Part shown: positions 33,070 through 44,708 of the stretch, one piece after another
How the letters are laid out: the number at the start of each line of letters is the position of its first letter
How positions within the stretch are numbered: position 1 is the first letter of the stretch
Assembly: GCA_027257055.1 (NCBI GenBank)
Contig: JAPVLO010001007.1
Coordinates: forward strand, 62,001-126,000
DNA: 64,000 bases
From: Cephalopachus bancanus
Taxonomy: Eukaryota; Chordata; Mammalia; Primates; Tarsiidae
Direction of reading: 5' to 3'
Program-made: the position numbers and the translations under genes
Notes under the pieces: model-generated
What the model was told of the DNA's origin: nothing
What the model saw: the letters and a program-made list of their open reading frames with translations, nothing else
Database searches by the model: none

Positions 33070-33359
33070 ATAGCCGGGTTCGGTGGCTCAGCCTGTAATC
33101 CCGTGCTCTGGGAGGCTGAAGTGAGTGAATTGCCTGAGCCCGCGGGTTCGAGACTCGCCTGGGCAACTTGGCGAGACCTCATCTCTACAATAAATCAAAA
33201 AATTAGCCGGGCGTGGTAGCGCACGCCTGTGGTTCCAGCTACTTGGAAGGCTGAGGCAGAAGGATCGCCGGAGTCCAGCAGGTCGAGGCTGCGGTGACCG
33301 GGAGCGGCCACTGCACTCCAATCTGGGAGACAGAGTGAGACTCCAACTCAAAAAAAAAA
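33070..33359 (+). mobile_element. Young-looking derived Alu
   Basis: AGCCGGGTTCGGTGGCTCAG start. Many CpGs are intact (GAGCCCGCGGGTTCGAGAC, GTAGCGCACGCC). The TSD is AAAAAAGATCT on both sides (33059-33069, and after the tail to 33368). Confidence 0.96.
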
Positions 33360-33439
33360 AAAGATCTGAGGCCATGTCTACCTATGTACTTGGAAACAAT
33401 TAACATGAGTTAGGGAAGTTATAAACTAAAATCTATAAG

Positions 33440-33525
33440 TACCTTTACTTCCTGTGTTCCAGGTACTGCACCAGGTCCTTCTGCATACTGTATTTCATCT
33501 TCCCAACAAAGCTGTGAGGCAGTGT
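33440..33525 (-). repeat. MIR fragment, antisense
   Basis: GTACCTTTACTTCCTGTG, TTCCAGGTACTGCACCAGG and CCCAACAAAGCTGTGAGGC match antisense MIR ('gtgccaggcactgt...cacaacaaccctgtgaggt'). Confidence 0.6.
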
Positions 33526-33960
33526 ATCAGGGTAGCTCTAGCTGCTATAAGAAATCGAACCCAAATGTAAAAAGGCTCAACAACAGCGGGGCTTACTTCC
33601 CACTTCTCACTCACACCCAATCAAGGCGGATATTCCTGGCCAGCTGGAGCTCTTCTCTGGGCAGTGACTAAGCAGAGGTCTTCTATCACTGGACTCACCA
33701 GCCATGAGGGTCTTGATGTCTCTGCTTTTTGCGGGGAAAAGGACCACAGGGCTTGGAAGGACAAACCTACTCTCCAACATCCTTGACACAGGAATTGCGT
33801 GCCCCACTTTGACCTGCCTTCAGTTGGCTGGAAGTCACTCACCCTGAACAGTTGGGGGGGCACACAGGAAGGACAGGGAATGGATTTGGGGAAGAGTTTG
33901 CGTCCTCTCCTATGGGGAGGGTCAGAATTGGACTTGGGTCTCTCTGGAGCCCAAGTTCCA
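33526..33960 (-). mobile_element. MaLR-like LTR, antisense
   Basis: GTAGCTCTAGCTGCTATAAG, CAATCAAGGCGGATATTCCTG, GGCCAGCTGGAGCTCTTC, GGGCAGTGACTAAGCAGAGG, then CACACAGGAAGGACAGGG and AATGGATTTGGGG. The order is the antisense of the LTR-type repeat at 5820-6760. Moderately diverged. Confidence 0.55.
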
Positions 33961-34089
33961 CTCACTTCTCTCCGTCCGCCTGAATTGGTGGTTGGGACAA
34001 GGTAGCAAGTGGCCTTTCGACCTGTGGACTCTACAGTCCTATTCTGGAAACACTGGGAGGACAACTCCAAATGGAATGGAGCAGAGTGG

Positions 34090-34401
34090 TCAGTGCCACA
34101 ACGGTAAGGACTGAGAGATGCCGGCGGCTGAGGCCCTGTGGAGGAGGGTCAGGGTGGTGTAGGGGATGGGCATGGTGCCCAGGTGGGGCACAGCATAAGC
34201 ACCCAGCTGAGCTCCCGCGGGCCACAGTCGGGCCTGGATGTAGAGTGAGGGTCGGCCTTGAAGTGGGCGCAGATGCAGCCCAAGGACCAAGTTGTTGGTG
34301 ATCTGCAACATGATTGCCTGTTCATAGCTGGGCCTCAGTTTCCCCAGCAAGACTCTCACATCCATCAGGTCATTCCAAAGAGGAAGATGGAGCCGACCCA
34401 C
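34090..34401 (-). other. Anonymous 104-codon open frame
   Basis: Minus-strand frame beginning MGRLHLPLWNDLMDVRVLL and containing SYEQAIMLQITNNLVLGL and LYIQARLWPAGAQLGAY. The residue mix looks more protein-like than other frames here, but I cannot name a family. Part of it overlaps a MIR-like word. It could be a decayed processed pseudogene or chance. Confidence 0.15.
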
Positions 34402-34487
34402 TCAACTTTTGGGGGCTGCTGCCAATGACGAGAGTGAAAACATCCTAAGTTGGCAGGTTCCTGGATTGCTCCACTCCAATCCTCCAG

Positions 34488-34499
34488 CCCCCCCCCCCC
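34488..34499 (+). repeat. (C)12 homopolymer
   Basis: Twelve C in a row, prone to slippage and sequencing error. Confidence 0.95.
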
Positions 34500-34609
34500 G
34501 ATCCCTGACTGGGTCTTCCCACCCCTTCTCCTCATTCATCCTTCTCCTCTGTCCCTGGAGTCCCAGGCTTGGGGCCTCCTTGCTGAGACGGGACCCCTAG
34601 CACCTGTAC

Positions 34610-34730
34610 CTCAGCCGTGCAAACTGTCCAGGAGGCCTGGTCCCAGGTTCAGCCCTGCTCCCCGCTCTGGGGTCTTAGGCTAATCTCTTGCCCTCTCTGA
34701 GTCTGTCTGTTTGAAACAAAAGAGACTGCA
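34610..34730 (+). repeat. MIR fragment
   Basis: GTCCCAGGTTCAGCCCTGC, TAGGCTAATCTCTTGCCC and TCTCTGAGTCTGTCTG follow the MIR core ('gttcgaatcccagctctgc...aacctctctgagcctcag'). Confidence 0.5.
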
Positions 34731-35024
34731 TGCTTTCATGCCCGAGCGGTCCGAGGTGGCAAAGCTGGAGGCACCTTGCCGTCTCTCAACTGAACACCCT
34801 CGTTTATCCCTGGGACAGATGCCCAAGTGGGGCAGGGACTTGTCGAAAGTCACCAAGCACCTTAATAAACAAGGTGTATTTGTGCTTCCCAGGAAAGGTG
34901 TTCTTGGCCAACCCTCCCCGATGTCACAGTTTCCATGGTGCTTTTTATTGACTAGGGAGATAAAGTGCCCCACTGAGTCTTGGGTGAATAATCAAGCTTG
35001 GGATTCGATACTGGTCTGGGACAT
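34731..35024. other. Unique sequence, nothing recognised
   Basis: No repeat or exon supported. Confidence 0.4.
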
Positions 35025-35035
35025 AAACCAGCTTT

Positions 35036-35335
35036 TTGTTGTTGTTGTTGTTTTTGTTTTTTTGAGTTGGAGTCTCACTCTGTCGCCCAGACTGGAGTGC
35101 AGTGGCCGCTCCCAGCCACCGCTGCCTCGACCTGCTGGGCGATCCTTCCGCCTCAGCCTTCCAAGTAGCTGGAATTACAGGCGCACGCTACCACGCCCAG
35201 CTAAATTTTTGATTTATTGTAGAGATGGGGTCTTGCCAAGTTGCCCAGGCAGGTCTCAAACCCGCAGGCTCAGGCAATCCACTCACCTCCGCCTCCCAAA
35301 GGCATGGGATTACAGGCTGAGCCACCGAGCCCGGC
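35036..35335 (-). mobile_element. Young-looking derived Alu
   Basis: A (GTT)n/T-rich tail complement, then TTGAGTTGGAGTCTCACTC. The TSD AAACCAGCTTT is exact (35025-35035 and 35336-35346). A few bases (GCTCAG before GCGATCC) are missing near 35138. Confidence 0.97.
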
Positions 35336-35346
35336 AAACCAGCTTT

Positions 35347-35724
35347 CTTAATGAAGGAGAAGTCTTTTCCTACCCTGGGTAGTGCCCAGCCTACTTTGGG
35401 CTGTGGGCAGTGGGGCTTGGGTGGGAGGTGACCACTCGATGTTGTCTATTGGGGCAAGTGTCTCTACAGAGGAGCCTCTCACCTTGGCCTCAACTTTGGC
35501 CGTGCATTAAAATCCCCAGGGACTTGAACACAACAATGTACCCGACTCCCTACTCCCAGGGACTGGTTTAATTGGCTCGTGGTGGGGCCTAGGGACTTGA
35601 TGTAACATCCCTGGTGATGCCAATGGAGCTTGGGCTGAGACCCACCTTGCTAAATGTGGTCAGACACCTGATGTGTGGTGCCTTCCTATCTCGACGGTGC
35701 AAATTATTACACCAAGCTGCTGGG
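35347..35724. other. Unique sequence, nothing recognised
   Basis: No repeat recognised. 35500-35620 has the loose flavour of an old MER-type end ('aaaatccccagggactt') but is not assignable. Confidence 0.35.
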
Positions 35725-36009
35725 TTTTTTGTTTGTTTTTTTGAGTCAGAGTCTCACTCTGTCGCCCAGGCTGGAGTGCAGTGGCACACTCTTGGCCCCG
35801 CAGCCTTGACCTGGTAGGCTCAGGCAATCCTTCCACCTCGCTGGAACCACAGGTGTGCACCACCATGCCCGACTAATTTCTTGATTTATTGTAGAGACGA
35901 GGTCTCGCCAAGTTGCCTAGGCTGGTCTCGAACTCCTGGGCTCAGTCAATCCTCTCGCCTCCACCTCCCAAAGTGCTGGGATTACAGGTATGAGCCACTG
36001 CGCCTGGCC
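35725..36009 (-). mobile_element. Alu SINE
   Basis: TTGAGTCAGAGTCTCACTC to the complement of GGCCAGGCGCAGTGG. A stretch of the right arm (normally CCTCAGCCTTCCAAGTAG) is missing near 35838. No convincing TSD. Confidence 0.94.
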
Positions 36010-36198
36010 ACCACTGCATTTTGAACCGACAGCTAGCACAATTCCTCCCATGGTGTTCTGGACTCTCGGGAGTCCCTGGAGCTGGCTCTCACACACTGTC
36101 CATTCCCCATGGGCACCTGTACAATGACCTCTCCTGGTTGGAACATGACAGAACAAGAAGGGAAGCTTCCAGTCAGTCAAAACAAAATGTCTCAAAGC

Positions 36199-37174
<976 letters not shown>

Positions 37175-37187
37175 CCACATCCGTTCT

Positions 37188-37190
37188 TTC

Positions 37191-37222
<32 letters not shown>

Positions 37223-37503
37223 GCGTCAGAGTCTCACTCTGTCGCTCAGGCTGGAATGCAGTGGCACGCTCACAGCCACTGCAGCCTCCACTTGCTGGGT
37301 TCCAGTGATTCTCCTGTCTCAATCTTCCAAGTACCTGGAACTACAGGCTAGTGCCACCAAGCCCAGATAATTTTTCTTAATCTATTGTAGAGATGAGGTC
37401 TCACCAAGTTGCCCAGGCTGATCCAAACCTGTGGGCTCAGGCAATCCACTCACCTCGGTTTCCCAAAGTGCTGGGATTATAGGCGTGAGCCACCGTACCC
37501 AGT
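37188..37503 (-). mobile_element. Alu SINE, left half of an inverted pair
   Basis: A C/T-interrupted T-tract of about 40 nt, then GTCAGAGTCTCACTCTG. The TSD is CCACATCCGTTCT (37175-37187) / CCACATCCATTCT (37504-37516). Confidence 0.96.
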
Positions 37504-37576
37504 CCACATCCATTCTCTTATGAGAAGATGGGGAAAACGGATGATGGTTGCTTGTGTTTTAAAATGTCCTCCCTTG

Positions 37577-37883
37577 AGGCTGGGCTTGGTGGCTCGGCCT
37601 GTGATCCCAGTACTTTGGGAGGCCGAGGCGAGTGGATTGCCTGAGCCCAGGGTTCGAGACCAGCCTGGGCAACTTGGCGAGACTTCGTCTCTACAATAAA
37701 TCAAAAATGAGCCGGGCGTGGTAGCGCACGCCTGTAGTTCCGGCTACTTGGAAGGTTGAGGCGGAAGGATCGCTGCAGCCCAGCAGTTCAATGCTGGGGT
37801 GGCTGTAAGCGTGTCACTGTACTCCAGCCTTGGGGGATGGGGAGAGACTCCAACTCAAAAAAATAAATAAATAGAAAAAAATT
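37577..37883 (+). mobile_element. Derived Alu, right half of an inverted pair
   Basis: The TSD AAATGTCCTCCCTTG is exact over 15 bp (37562-37576 and 37884-37898). The tail is (AAAT)n-like. It shares GATGCTGGGGTGGC...GTGTGTCACTG-type right-arm changes with the Alu at 5186, suggesting a common sub-branch. Confidence 0.97.
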
Positions 37884-37898
37884 AAATGTCCTCCCTTG

Positions 37899-38389
37899 GT
37901 ATGAAGGGAAATCGGCTGTCCTCGGTGGCTTCTTATCTGGCTGTGGAGAGGGGACCTCACAGTCTGGGAATTCCAGAATCTGGGGATGAGGGATTCAGCT
38001 CAGGCCCCTGATGTGATGTGCAGATGGGACCATGGAGCTTCAGAGGGGAGAGGCTCAAGAATGCAGCCCTGTCTGGGCTCTGGCTCCCCTGGGTCCAAGA
38101 GAGGCCCGCGGTGTCGCTGGTATTGTATGAGTTTCCTATGGCGGCTTTGAGTGCCCAGGGCACCTGTTTGCCCAGAGGCCACCTGGCCCTAGAGTAGGGT
38201 ACCTGGGTTTCTCCCAGTTTTCTGGGTGGAAGAGGAGGTGGTCTTGGGGCTTGGGCCAGCAGTCTGCTCTGCTTGCTCTCACGGCTGCCAGAGCTTCTGC
38301 CACAGCCCTAGGAGCGTAGGATTCAGCTTCACGGATCCCAGAGAGCCTTCTGAGGTACAGACCTACCCTGTGCCCCAGCCAGCTCTTGT
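37899..38389. other. Unique sequence, nothing recognised
   Basis: No repeat or exon supported. Confidence 0.45.
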
Positions 38390-38570
38390 TTGCACCCAAC
38401 AGAAATGTGGACGTTTGCACTCCAAAATACACCCTGGAACATTCTTAGTATTTGTACTAGCCAAAAAACGAAATGACCCACATACCCTTCAACAACAGAA
38501 CCATAGAATGGATAAATAAACCACAGTGGAGTCGTACAACAGGATTCTATTCAGAAACGCAAGCGCTTTA
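38390..38570 (+). mobile_element. Old LINE-1 fragment
   Basis: TACTAGCCAAAAAACGAAATG, CAACAACAGAACCATAGAATG and GATAAATAAACCACAGTGG are the known 'atagccaaaaagtggaaacaacc...gaatggataaa' region of L1M 3' ends. Confidence 0.68.
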
Positions 38571-38599
38571 CACGTTGACATATTTTCTTTTGGTGCCTT

Positions 38600-38900
38600 T
38601 AGTCACCTTTTAGCAGTCGGATACCCCGAGGCAGCCATGATGTAAGGAAGTCTGAAATACTCACGAGGAGGGGCTACATGGAAAGGCCCCAAGGCCATGA
38701 GAAAATAGGCTTCAGCCCTGGCTGTTTCAACTCTAGGCCAGTCTGACTGCAACCACGCGAAGGCCCAAGCTAGAACCTTTCAGGTGGATGCTTCCCAGGT
38801 CCCTCCCCACAGAAGCATGAGGGAGAATAAAATGGTGGTGTCTGAAGCTGTCATATTTCAGGGTGACTGCTTACACAGCAGTGGATAACTAGAACACCCT
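38600..38900 (+). mobile_element. Old MaLR-like LTR fragment
   Basis: GAGGCAGCCATGATGTAAGG, GGAGGGGCTACATGGAAAGG, CAACCACGCGAAGGCCC and a 3' part with TTACACAGCAGTGGATAACTAGAACAC. The ending matches the 'acacagcaatagataactgaa' terminus common in old mammalian LTRs. Subfamily open. Confidence 0.45.
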
Positions 38901-39606
38901 GTCTGCTGTGACTCATGGCACACAGGCAGAAATCCCAAATCAGAGGTCTCTGGGCAACAGAGAGCCTGGTAAACCCTACTTGGACTGGGGGGATTCCTAT
39001 AATGAAGTGGGGGGATCTGAGCTCCGCCCACTGTGGGGGTCACTGCTGTGCCAGGACTCCTCCCTGTTAGGGGACCGTGGCCAGGGCGAGCAGCAAGGCA
39101 GACAGGAGAGGGTTCATGAATCCTTACTGGGCAGTAGGCCAAGAGTTCAGGGCGGGTGATGGAGACCAGGAGGGACATCCTCTTGCAGCCCAGGGTCATG
39201 CTGCAAAGGAAGCTGAGCAGCCATGGCCTGAATTTGACTTGTGAAACCAGAGGAAGTCACTGGACCCCACAGCCCTGGAAAAGTTCAGGGAGCTAACAAG
39301 ATTTTAATATTTCAGAAGCTTCTGGGTGTCAGCTGAAACGCTGCTGAAGAGGTTTGCAAAGTTCAGGGCCATAACCCCTGCCACTCAGACATGCATTCTA
39401 GAGGGTCGGAGGGCAGTGGAGTCAGGATTGGGAGCAGCCACCCGGGCTTCTGGTTGTTCCTTGACCTTCTCATGCTGGGAATGTCTGGTGGGATTACACA
39501 AAGCCAGGCAAACCTGTGCTCACACTCCTGGCAAAGCCACATCCTTGCACGGGGCCGAGCGGTGACTCCAGGAGACCCCAGAACAGGGGATGTCCCCTGA
39601 GAGCAC
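38901..39606. other. Unique sequence, nothing recognised
   Basis: No repeat or exon supported. Confidence 0.45.
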
Positions 39607-39620
39607 AAAATCAAGGCCAG

Positions 39621-39941
39621 TCGGGCACAGTGGCTCATGCCTATAATCCCAGCACTTTGGGAGGCAGAGATGAGAGGATTGCCTGAGCCCAAGTGTTCGA
39701 GATTAGCCTGGGCAACTTAGTGAAACCTTGTCTCTACAATAAATCCAAAAATTAGCCGGGCATGGTGGTGTGTGCCTGTGGTTCCAGCTACTTGGAAGGC
39801 TGGGGCGGAAGGATCACCTGGGCCTAGCAGGACGAGGCTGTGGTGGCCGTGAGTGTGCACTGCACTCCAGGCCTGGGCGACAGAGTGAGACTTTGACACA
39901 CACACACACACAAAAGCCAACAAAACAAACAAACAAACCAA
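39621..39941 (+). mobile_element. Alu with CA- and CAAA-rich tail
   Basis: The TSD is AAAATCAAGGCCAG (39607-39620) / AAAACCAAGACCAG (39942-39955). The poly(A) is replaced by (CA)n and (CAAA)n. Confidence 0.95.
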
Positions 39942-39955
39942 AAAACCAAGACCAG

Positions 39956-40574
39956 GACTCCAGGTGAAAAGGGACTGTGGTCTCGTCCCAGGGCCTCCCA
40001 GCCAGGCCGCAGGAACTGTGACCGGGGAGACAAGGAGAGGATTTGGCCTCAGAACAAAGCAACAGTCAGCAACCGTAGGGGAAGGTTGGAGAGAGGAGAG
40101 AGGAGGTTTTGCCTGGGGGCCGACCAGCCTTGAATGGAAGGATCTTACTGCCTGACAACTCGGGGTGGAGGGAACTAACACAGCCCCCGGCAGCCCAGGT
40201 GCAGGGACGTCTGCTTAATGAACATCCAAACATTTCTTGGGGGCCACAGCCTGCCTCCTCTGAAAGCATTTCTCCCCCCAGCTCTCAGGGCTGCAGCTGG
40301 AAGGACATGGTTTCCCGTTAAGAGGGAGGGTGTCATGGGCACTCTGCGATGACAGCCCAGTGCAGGAGAGGGCAAGGGAACAGCGGCTGGTGTCATTGAT
40401 CCTTCTTCAATGGGCTGGGGCTGGTGCTGTGGTGTTCATGACTGTTGGTGTCTGGGCCTGTGGGGGTGGGCAGCCCTTCTCCCTCTCACCCCGCCTTGGG
40501 TTTCCCCTCGACACCCCTGGCTGCAATTCCTGGGTGGCCAGGTCATGCTGAGCTTGTGGGGAGAGTGAGTGCCC
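39956..40574. other. Unique GC-rich sequence, nothing recognised
   Basis: No repeat or exon supported. Confidence 0.45.
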
Positions 40575-40965
40575 TAGGCCTGCCTTGACAACCTTCCACA
40601 GACTGAGTGACTTCAATATAACATGAATTGTCCCGTGTTTCTGGAAGCTAGAAGATGGAAATCAAGGTGTCAGTGGGGCTATGATCCCTCCAAAGCCTCT
40701 TGGCGGTCCCAGGTTCCTTGGCTTGTGGCCACACCACTCCAATCTCTGTCTTCACTTGGCGTTCCCCGCCCCCCACCGTGTGCCTGTTTCTTCTTCTCTC
40801 TTAGAAGGACACCAGTCCTGCTGAATTCAGGGCCCAGCCTCGTCCAGTATCACCTCATCTTAACTTGATTACATCTGCAAAAACCCTATTTCCAAATAAA
40901 GTTGCAGGGATTTAGGACTTCAACATATCTTTCTGGGGGACTCAATCAGCCCACAGCAGAAGGCG
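40575..40965 (-). mobile_element. MLT1-type MaLR LTR, antisense
   Basis: GTTTCTGGAAGCTAGAAGATG, GAAATCAAGGTGTCAGTGGG, TTGGCTTGTGGCCACACC, TAACTTGATTACATCTGC, AAAAACCCTATTTCC, AAATAAAGTTGCAGGG and ATTTAGGACTTCAACATATC are in correct antisense order. Near full length, solitary. Confidence 0.82.
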
Positions 40966-41602
40966 AGGGAGACTTGGGTTCCAGGGACATCCTGAGTCCA
41001 TGGGACAAGGCCTCTGCCCTCTGCCCACCTATAGGCTAAGAACAGCAGTCTCTTTCCTGCTGCCTCCTGAAACGCCATGAAGGTCAAAGGAGATGACAGA
41101 TGTCCCCTTAATCCACAGGGGATATTAAAGTTCCCTGTAATCCACAGAGGGACCAGGGCTGAAGACATCAGCAGAGCCTCTGGTTCTCAGCAGCAAGATG
41201 GGGATAATGACAGCTACCTGTGGCCTAGTGGCTGAGCCTGAAAAGACCCAGGGTCCTGAGGGCACCAGCACTGTCCCTGCCCCTGGGTGCTTTGGAAAGT
41301 CAGCTACGCCGGTTCTCCCCACTCCTGATGGGTTGGGACCATCTACTCCACTGAGCCTTGCGGTTTCTTGCACAGGGTTGGACGGATTAAAGGAGCGTTG
41401 GTCGTTCTCAGTCCTTCAACAGCTACCACAGACTTGGGAGATCTGTCATCCCAAGGATGGTTTATTCCTTGAAGACTTCAGAGCTGTGATCCAAGGGGTC
41501 TGGCTGCAGCATCCTTATCCATAAGCCAGGCCCAGGCCCCTGAGGCATGTCAGACCAAGGCCACCTTTGTTAAATGCCTCTCCACTCAATGGGAATTTTC
41601 TA
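40966..41602. other. Unique sequence, nothing recognised
   Basis: A short MIR-like word (AGATGGGGATAATGACAGC) at 41198. Otherwise no repeat. Confidence 0.4.
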
Positions 41603-41617
41603 TGAAACAGAACTTTT

Positions 41618-41885
41618 CCTTTTTTTTAGTTGGAGTCTCAATGTCACCCAGGCTGGAGTGCAGTGGCATGCTCACAGCCACCGCAGTCTGGACCTGCTGG
41701 GCTCAGGCGATCCTTCTGCCTCAGCCTTCCAAGTAGCTGGAACCACAGGCGCCTGGCAAATTTTCTGATAGAGACAAGACCTCACTAAGTTGCCCAGGCT
41801 GGTCTCCAACCCCTGGGCTCTGTCAGTCCTCTCGCCTCCATCTCCCAAAGTGCTGGGATTACAGGCGTGCGCTACCTCGCCCAGC
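41618..41885 (-). mobile_element. Alu SINE with small deletions
   Basis: The TSD is TGAAACAGAACT (41603-41614) / TGAAACAGAACA (41886-41897). Bases are missing at the right-arm start (TCTCAATGTCACCC) and around the linker. Confidence 0.95.
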
Positions 41886-42009
41886 TGAAACAGAACATTT
41901 TATTAAAAGACCTGAGGATAAATTATTACCAACCACTAATGATTATATTTAAAAGAGTGATACATAATTTAGAACAAGGTTTAAAGAAGTTAAAATATCT
42001 AGTGTATTT

Positions 42010-42400
42010 TTAGTTGGAACACTTTGGGTTGCTGATGACAGGAACCCAGCTCCGTCCAGTTTAAGCAGAGAAAGGGATTTGTGGGCTTGTGACACCAGGA
42101 AGTACAGGGGGGCTGCCAGATTCAGGCTCAGTTGGATGGGGAAGCTCAGATGATATCCCTAGGTCGAGCTCTCTCCATCAGCGCCGGTGGTTACCTTCCT
42201 CCTCAGGCGAGACACCCGCGTGGTAGCAAAGACAGCCCTGGCTTCTCCAGCCTTGCATTCCACCACCTCAGCAACCCCAGGGGAGGAACATGCCTGTCCC
42301 CAGCAGCCCCAGCCAAGGAGGGCCTCTCTGGCTTGGGTCCCTCCTGTCCTCACCCCAGGTAATGTGGGCTCTAGTTGGTTCCATGCCACCTCTGGAGCAG
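42010..42400 (-). repeat. Unclassified old mammalian repeat
   Basis: GTTGCTGATGACAGGAACCC, CAGTTTAAGCAGAGAAAGGG, ATTTGTGGGCTTGTGACACC and GTGGTAGCAAAGACAGCC recall the common 'gcttaagcaaaaagggaatttattggctcatg...gtggcaaagatggcc' element. I cannot fix its class. Similar ends occur at 59375-59970 and 63781-64000. Strand is a guess. Confidence 0.42.
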
Positions 42401-43279
42401 AGAGACAAAGGTCCCTCGGGGTGACAGGGGAGTCATATGGGCTTCGAGTGGGCGAGGGATGGGTCCCCCAAAGAGGCACAGGAATTGAGTGCTTCATTCC
42501 TGAGCCCCCGGCAGGCCCCCTCACTAACTCAGTCCTGGATTTTTCTCGGGCTTGAGTCGAATGCCTCTTAGTCATACTCAATCTAATTCTTGGAAGCCGA
42601 AGGGATAGTGGAATGACTCCAGGTCACCGTGGTCTCTGCAAACGAGGTCATCAGCTCTGCCGACCCCCGCCCTGGAGGACAGCGAGGGGCAGGCCCAGGG
42701 GCCAGCCGACCCTCTGCCAGCTGCCTGCTTGTTAACGCTTGCTTCATCTAGCCTCTTCCCTGACTGACAGGGTCAGTCAGTGTTTCCGCCATTAGCTCCA
42801 CTCGGCTCCCCTCTGTGATATTGGCTTCTGTTTGAAACTGGCTTGATTGTGTCGCAGAAGGAATAACTCCCTTCTAGCCCTTTATAACTAACGTGAATTG
42901 ACCCGCCACTTGGCTCTAATGCCTGGGCCCCGCCAGCCCCACTTCCCTGTGTTCAGAGGATGACTCACAGCATCCGAATTTGTCCTGAGGCAGAGGCGGT
43001 GTGAGTTAACTGCAGGCAAGGCAGAGCCATGCCAACCCTGGCCATTTATCCAATGCAGATGGCCCTTCACAGTTCGTACCCACCGGGTCTCTCTGGTTCT
43101 CATCGTGCCTGGGAGGCCGACAGGGAAGGCTTCATCACACCCGTCTTCTAGAGGACAAAAGACATATGGCTGGGCCAGAAAATCCCTCACTCCCGTGGTG
43201 TGGGGTGAGGCTTGTGGTAGAATCAGTCACGTGGGGGTTGGAGTATGTCTATGCTGATGGCCATTTGGGTGACGCCTTT
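42401..43279. other. Unique block, possible conserved non-coding DNA
   Basis: No repeat. 42720-42910 shifts from GC-rich to balanced composition, with homeobox-like and GATA-like words, the dyad at 42760, and CCTTTATAACTAACGTG. It is a candidate regulatory stretch by appearance only. Confidence 0.35.
42760..42780. promoter_or_regulatory. Perfect 9-bp dyad around 3 nt
   Basis: CTGACTGAC, AGG, GTCAGTCAG: both arms are exact reverse complements. TGACTGA is close to AP-1/Maf half-sites. Function unknown. Confidence 0.4.
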
Positions 43280-43430
43280 TTTGACCCTCTCTGAGGCTCC
43301 CCTGGAAAACAGGGATCATCCTTGAGCCTCTGGGATGGTTGTGAAGATGAAATGAGTTATGCATTGGAAACGGGAGGTAGACGCTGTAAAGGGCTGTGCA
43401 TCTCAAAGGGGTCATTGCCAATTTCATCGT
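43280..43430 (+). repeat. MIR fragment
   Basis: CCCCTGGAAAACAGGGATC, GGATGGTTGTGAAGATGAAA, TGAGTTATGCATTGGAAACG and GCTGTAAAGGGCTG follow the MIR 3' half ('gttgtgaggattaaatgagttaatgcatgtaaag'). Confidence 0.7.
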
Positions 43431-44115
43431 CATCGTCCTGATTAACTTCCTCTCCTCCAAGGGAGGTCACTGCCCAGGTGACATCCAGCCTCTGTCCCGA
43501 CAGACCAAACAGAGCCCACCACAGGGACCCGATTTTGCCCAGTGTTGAGGCTGAATTCCTGCAAGAGAAAGAAAAGGCAGGAACCGTGACCCCTGCAACA
43601 CGAGTTGACACGGTCTGCCCCTGCAGCTGCTCTGGAGTTCAAGAAAATAAGTGCTTCAGGGTGTCTCACAGCTAGAGCAAAACATAGTCATTATGGGGAA
43701 ATGACAGACTCGGCTGACTGAGTGAATTTTTCTCAGCCAAACCCGAAATTACTTGCACTGTTGATGGCGGCCTAATGGGAAAGGCAAAAAAATCTCCCAC
43801 AGGGAGTCCCGTTGTGTCCCTGTTGTGGGGGGCCTCCCAGGCCTGGGAAGTATCAGTGCCAGAACCCGCAGCTCCCTGGGGCCCTCAGGGCACCCAGAGG
43901 GGCCATATCCCAGGGTCCCACAGAGAGCAGGAGTGTGATAAGATGAAGCCAAAGCTTACTGGTTATGAATGTGCTCACCACAAATATCTGCTACTAGGTC
44001 CCCCACCCCGATCTCACCCCCAGGGCGAGTTGGCTGTTGCCTCATTGCTGAGCCTCCATAGCTGGTTCTGGGCTCCAGGATCCCAGTCTCAGCACTGTTT
44101 TATTCTGTAATTAGT
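43431..44115. other. Unique sequence
   Basis: 43670-43790 (CATAGTCATTATGGGGAAATG and nearby AATTACTTGCACTG) is AT-richer than its neighbours and could be conserved. Nothing else seen. Confidence 0.4.
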
Positions 44116-44155
44116 AAAATATAAGCAACATAAATTTACCATTTTAACCACTTTT

Positions 44156-44446
44156 TAAAAAAATTAGTCAAGAGTCTCACTCTGTCGCCCAGGTTAGAAT
44201 GAAGTGGCACGATTATGGCTTACCACAGCCTCAACCTCCTGGACTCAGACGATCATTCTATATCAGTCTCAAGTTGCTGGGACTACAGGCACATGCCACC
44301 TCACCCAGCTAACTTTCTGATTTTTTTGTAGAGACGGGGTCTTGCCAAGTTCCCCAGGCTGGTCTCAAATTCCTGGGCTCAAGTAATCCTCTCTCCTAGG
44401 CCTCCCGAAGTGATGGAATTACAGGCATGAGCCACGGTGCCCGGCC
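44156..44446 (-). mobile_element. Old Alu inside L1
   Basis: The TSD is TTAACCACTTTT (44144-44155) / TTAAGCACTTTT (44447-44458). AluJ-like and diverged. Confidence 0.95.
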
Positions 44447-44708
44447 TTAAGCACTTTTAGCTATACATCTCGGTGGCATTAAGTATATTCACATTGTTGT
44501 GCAGACATCACCACCATCTGTCCACAGAACTTTATCTTCTCAAGCTGAAGCTCCATGCCCGTTAAACTCCTCATCCTGTCCCCAGGCCCTGGCAACTCCC
44601 ATTCTACTTTTCGTCTCTATGAGTTTGACTACTCCACACACTTCATATAAGTAGAATCACACAATATTTGTCTTTCTGTGGATGTTTTATTTAACTTAAC
44701 ATGTCTTT

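Larger units (their letters stand above)
33961..34609. other. GC-rich unique sequence with an odd ORF
   Basis: Contains the open frame described at 34090-34401 and a poly-C run. No named repeat except a short GGGCCTCAGTTTCCCC word (34331-34346) that may be MIR-derived. Confidence 0.4.

Noticed and set aside
33145..33165. GGGTTCGAGAC words that look like a tRNA T-loop or pol III B box
   Set aside because: They are the internal pol III B-box of Alu. No cloverleaf can be formed around them, so there is no tRNA gene.
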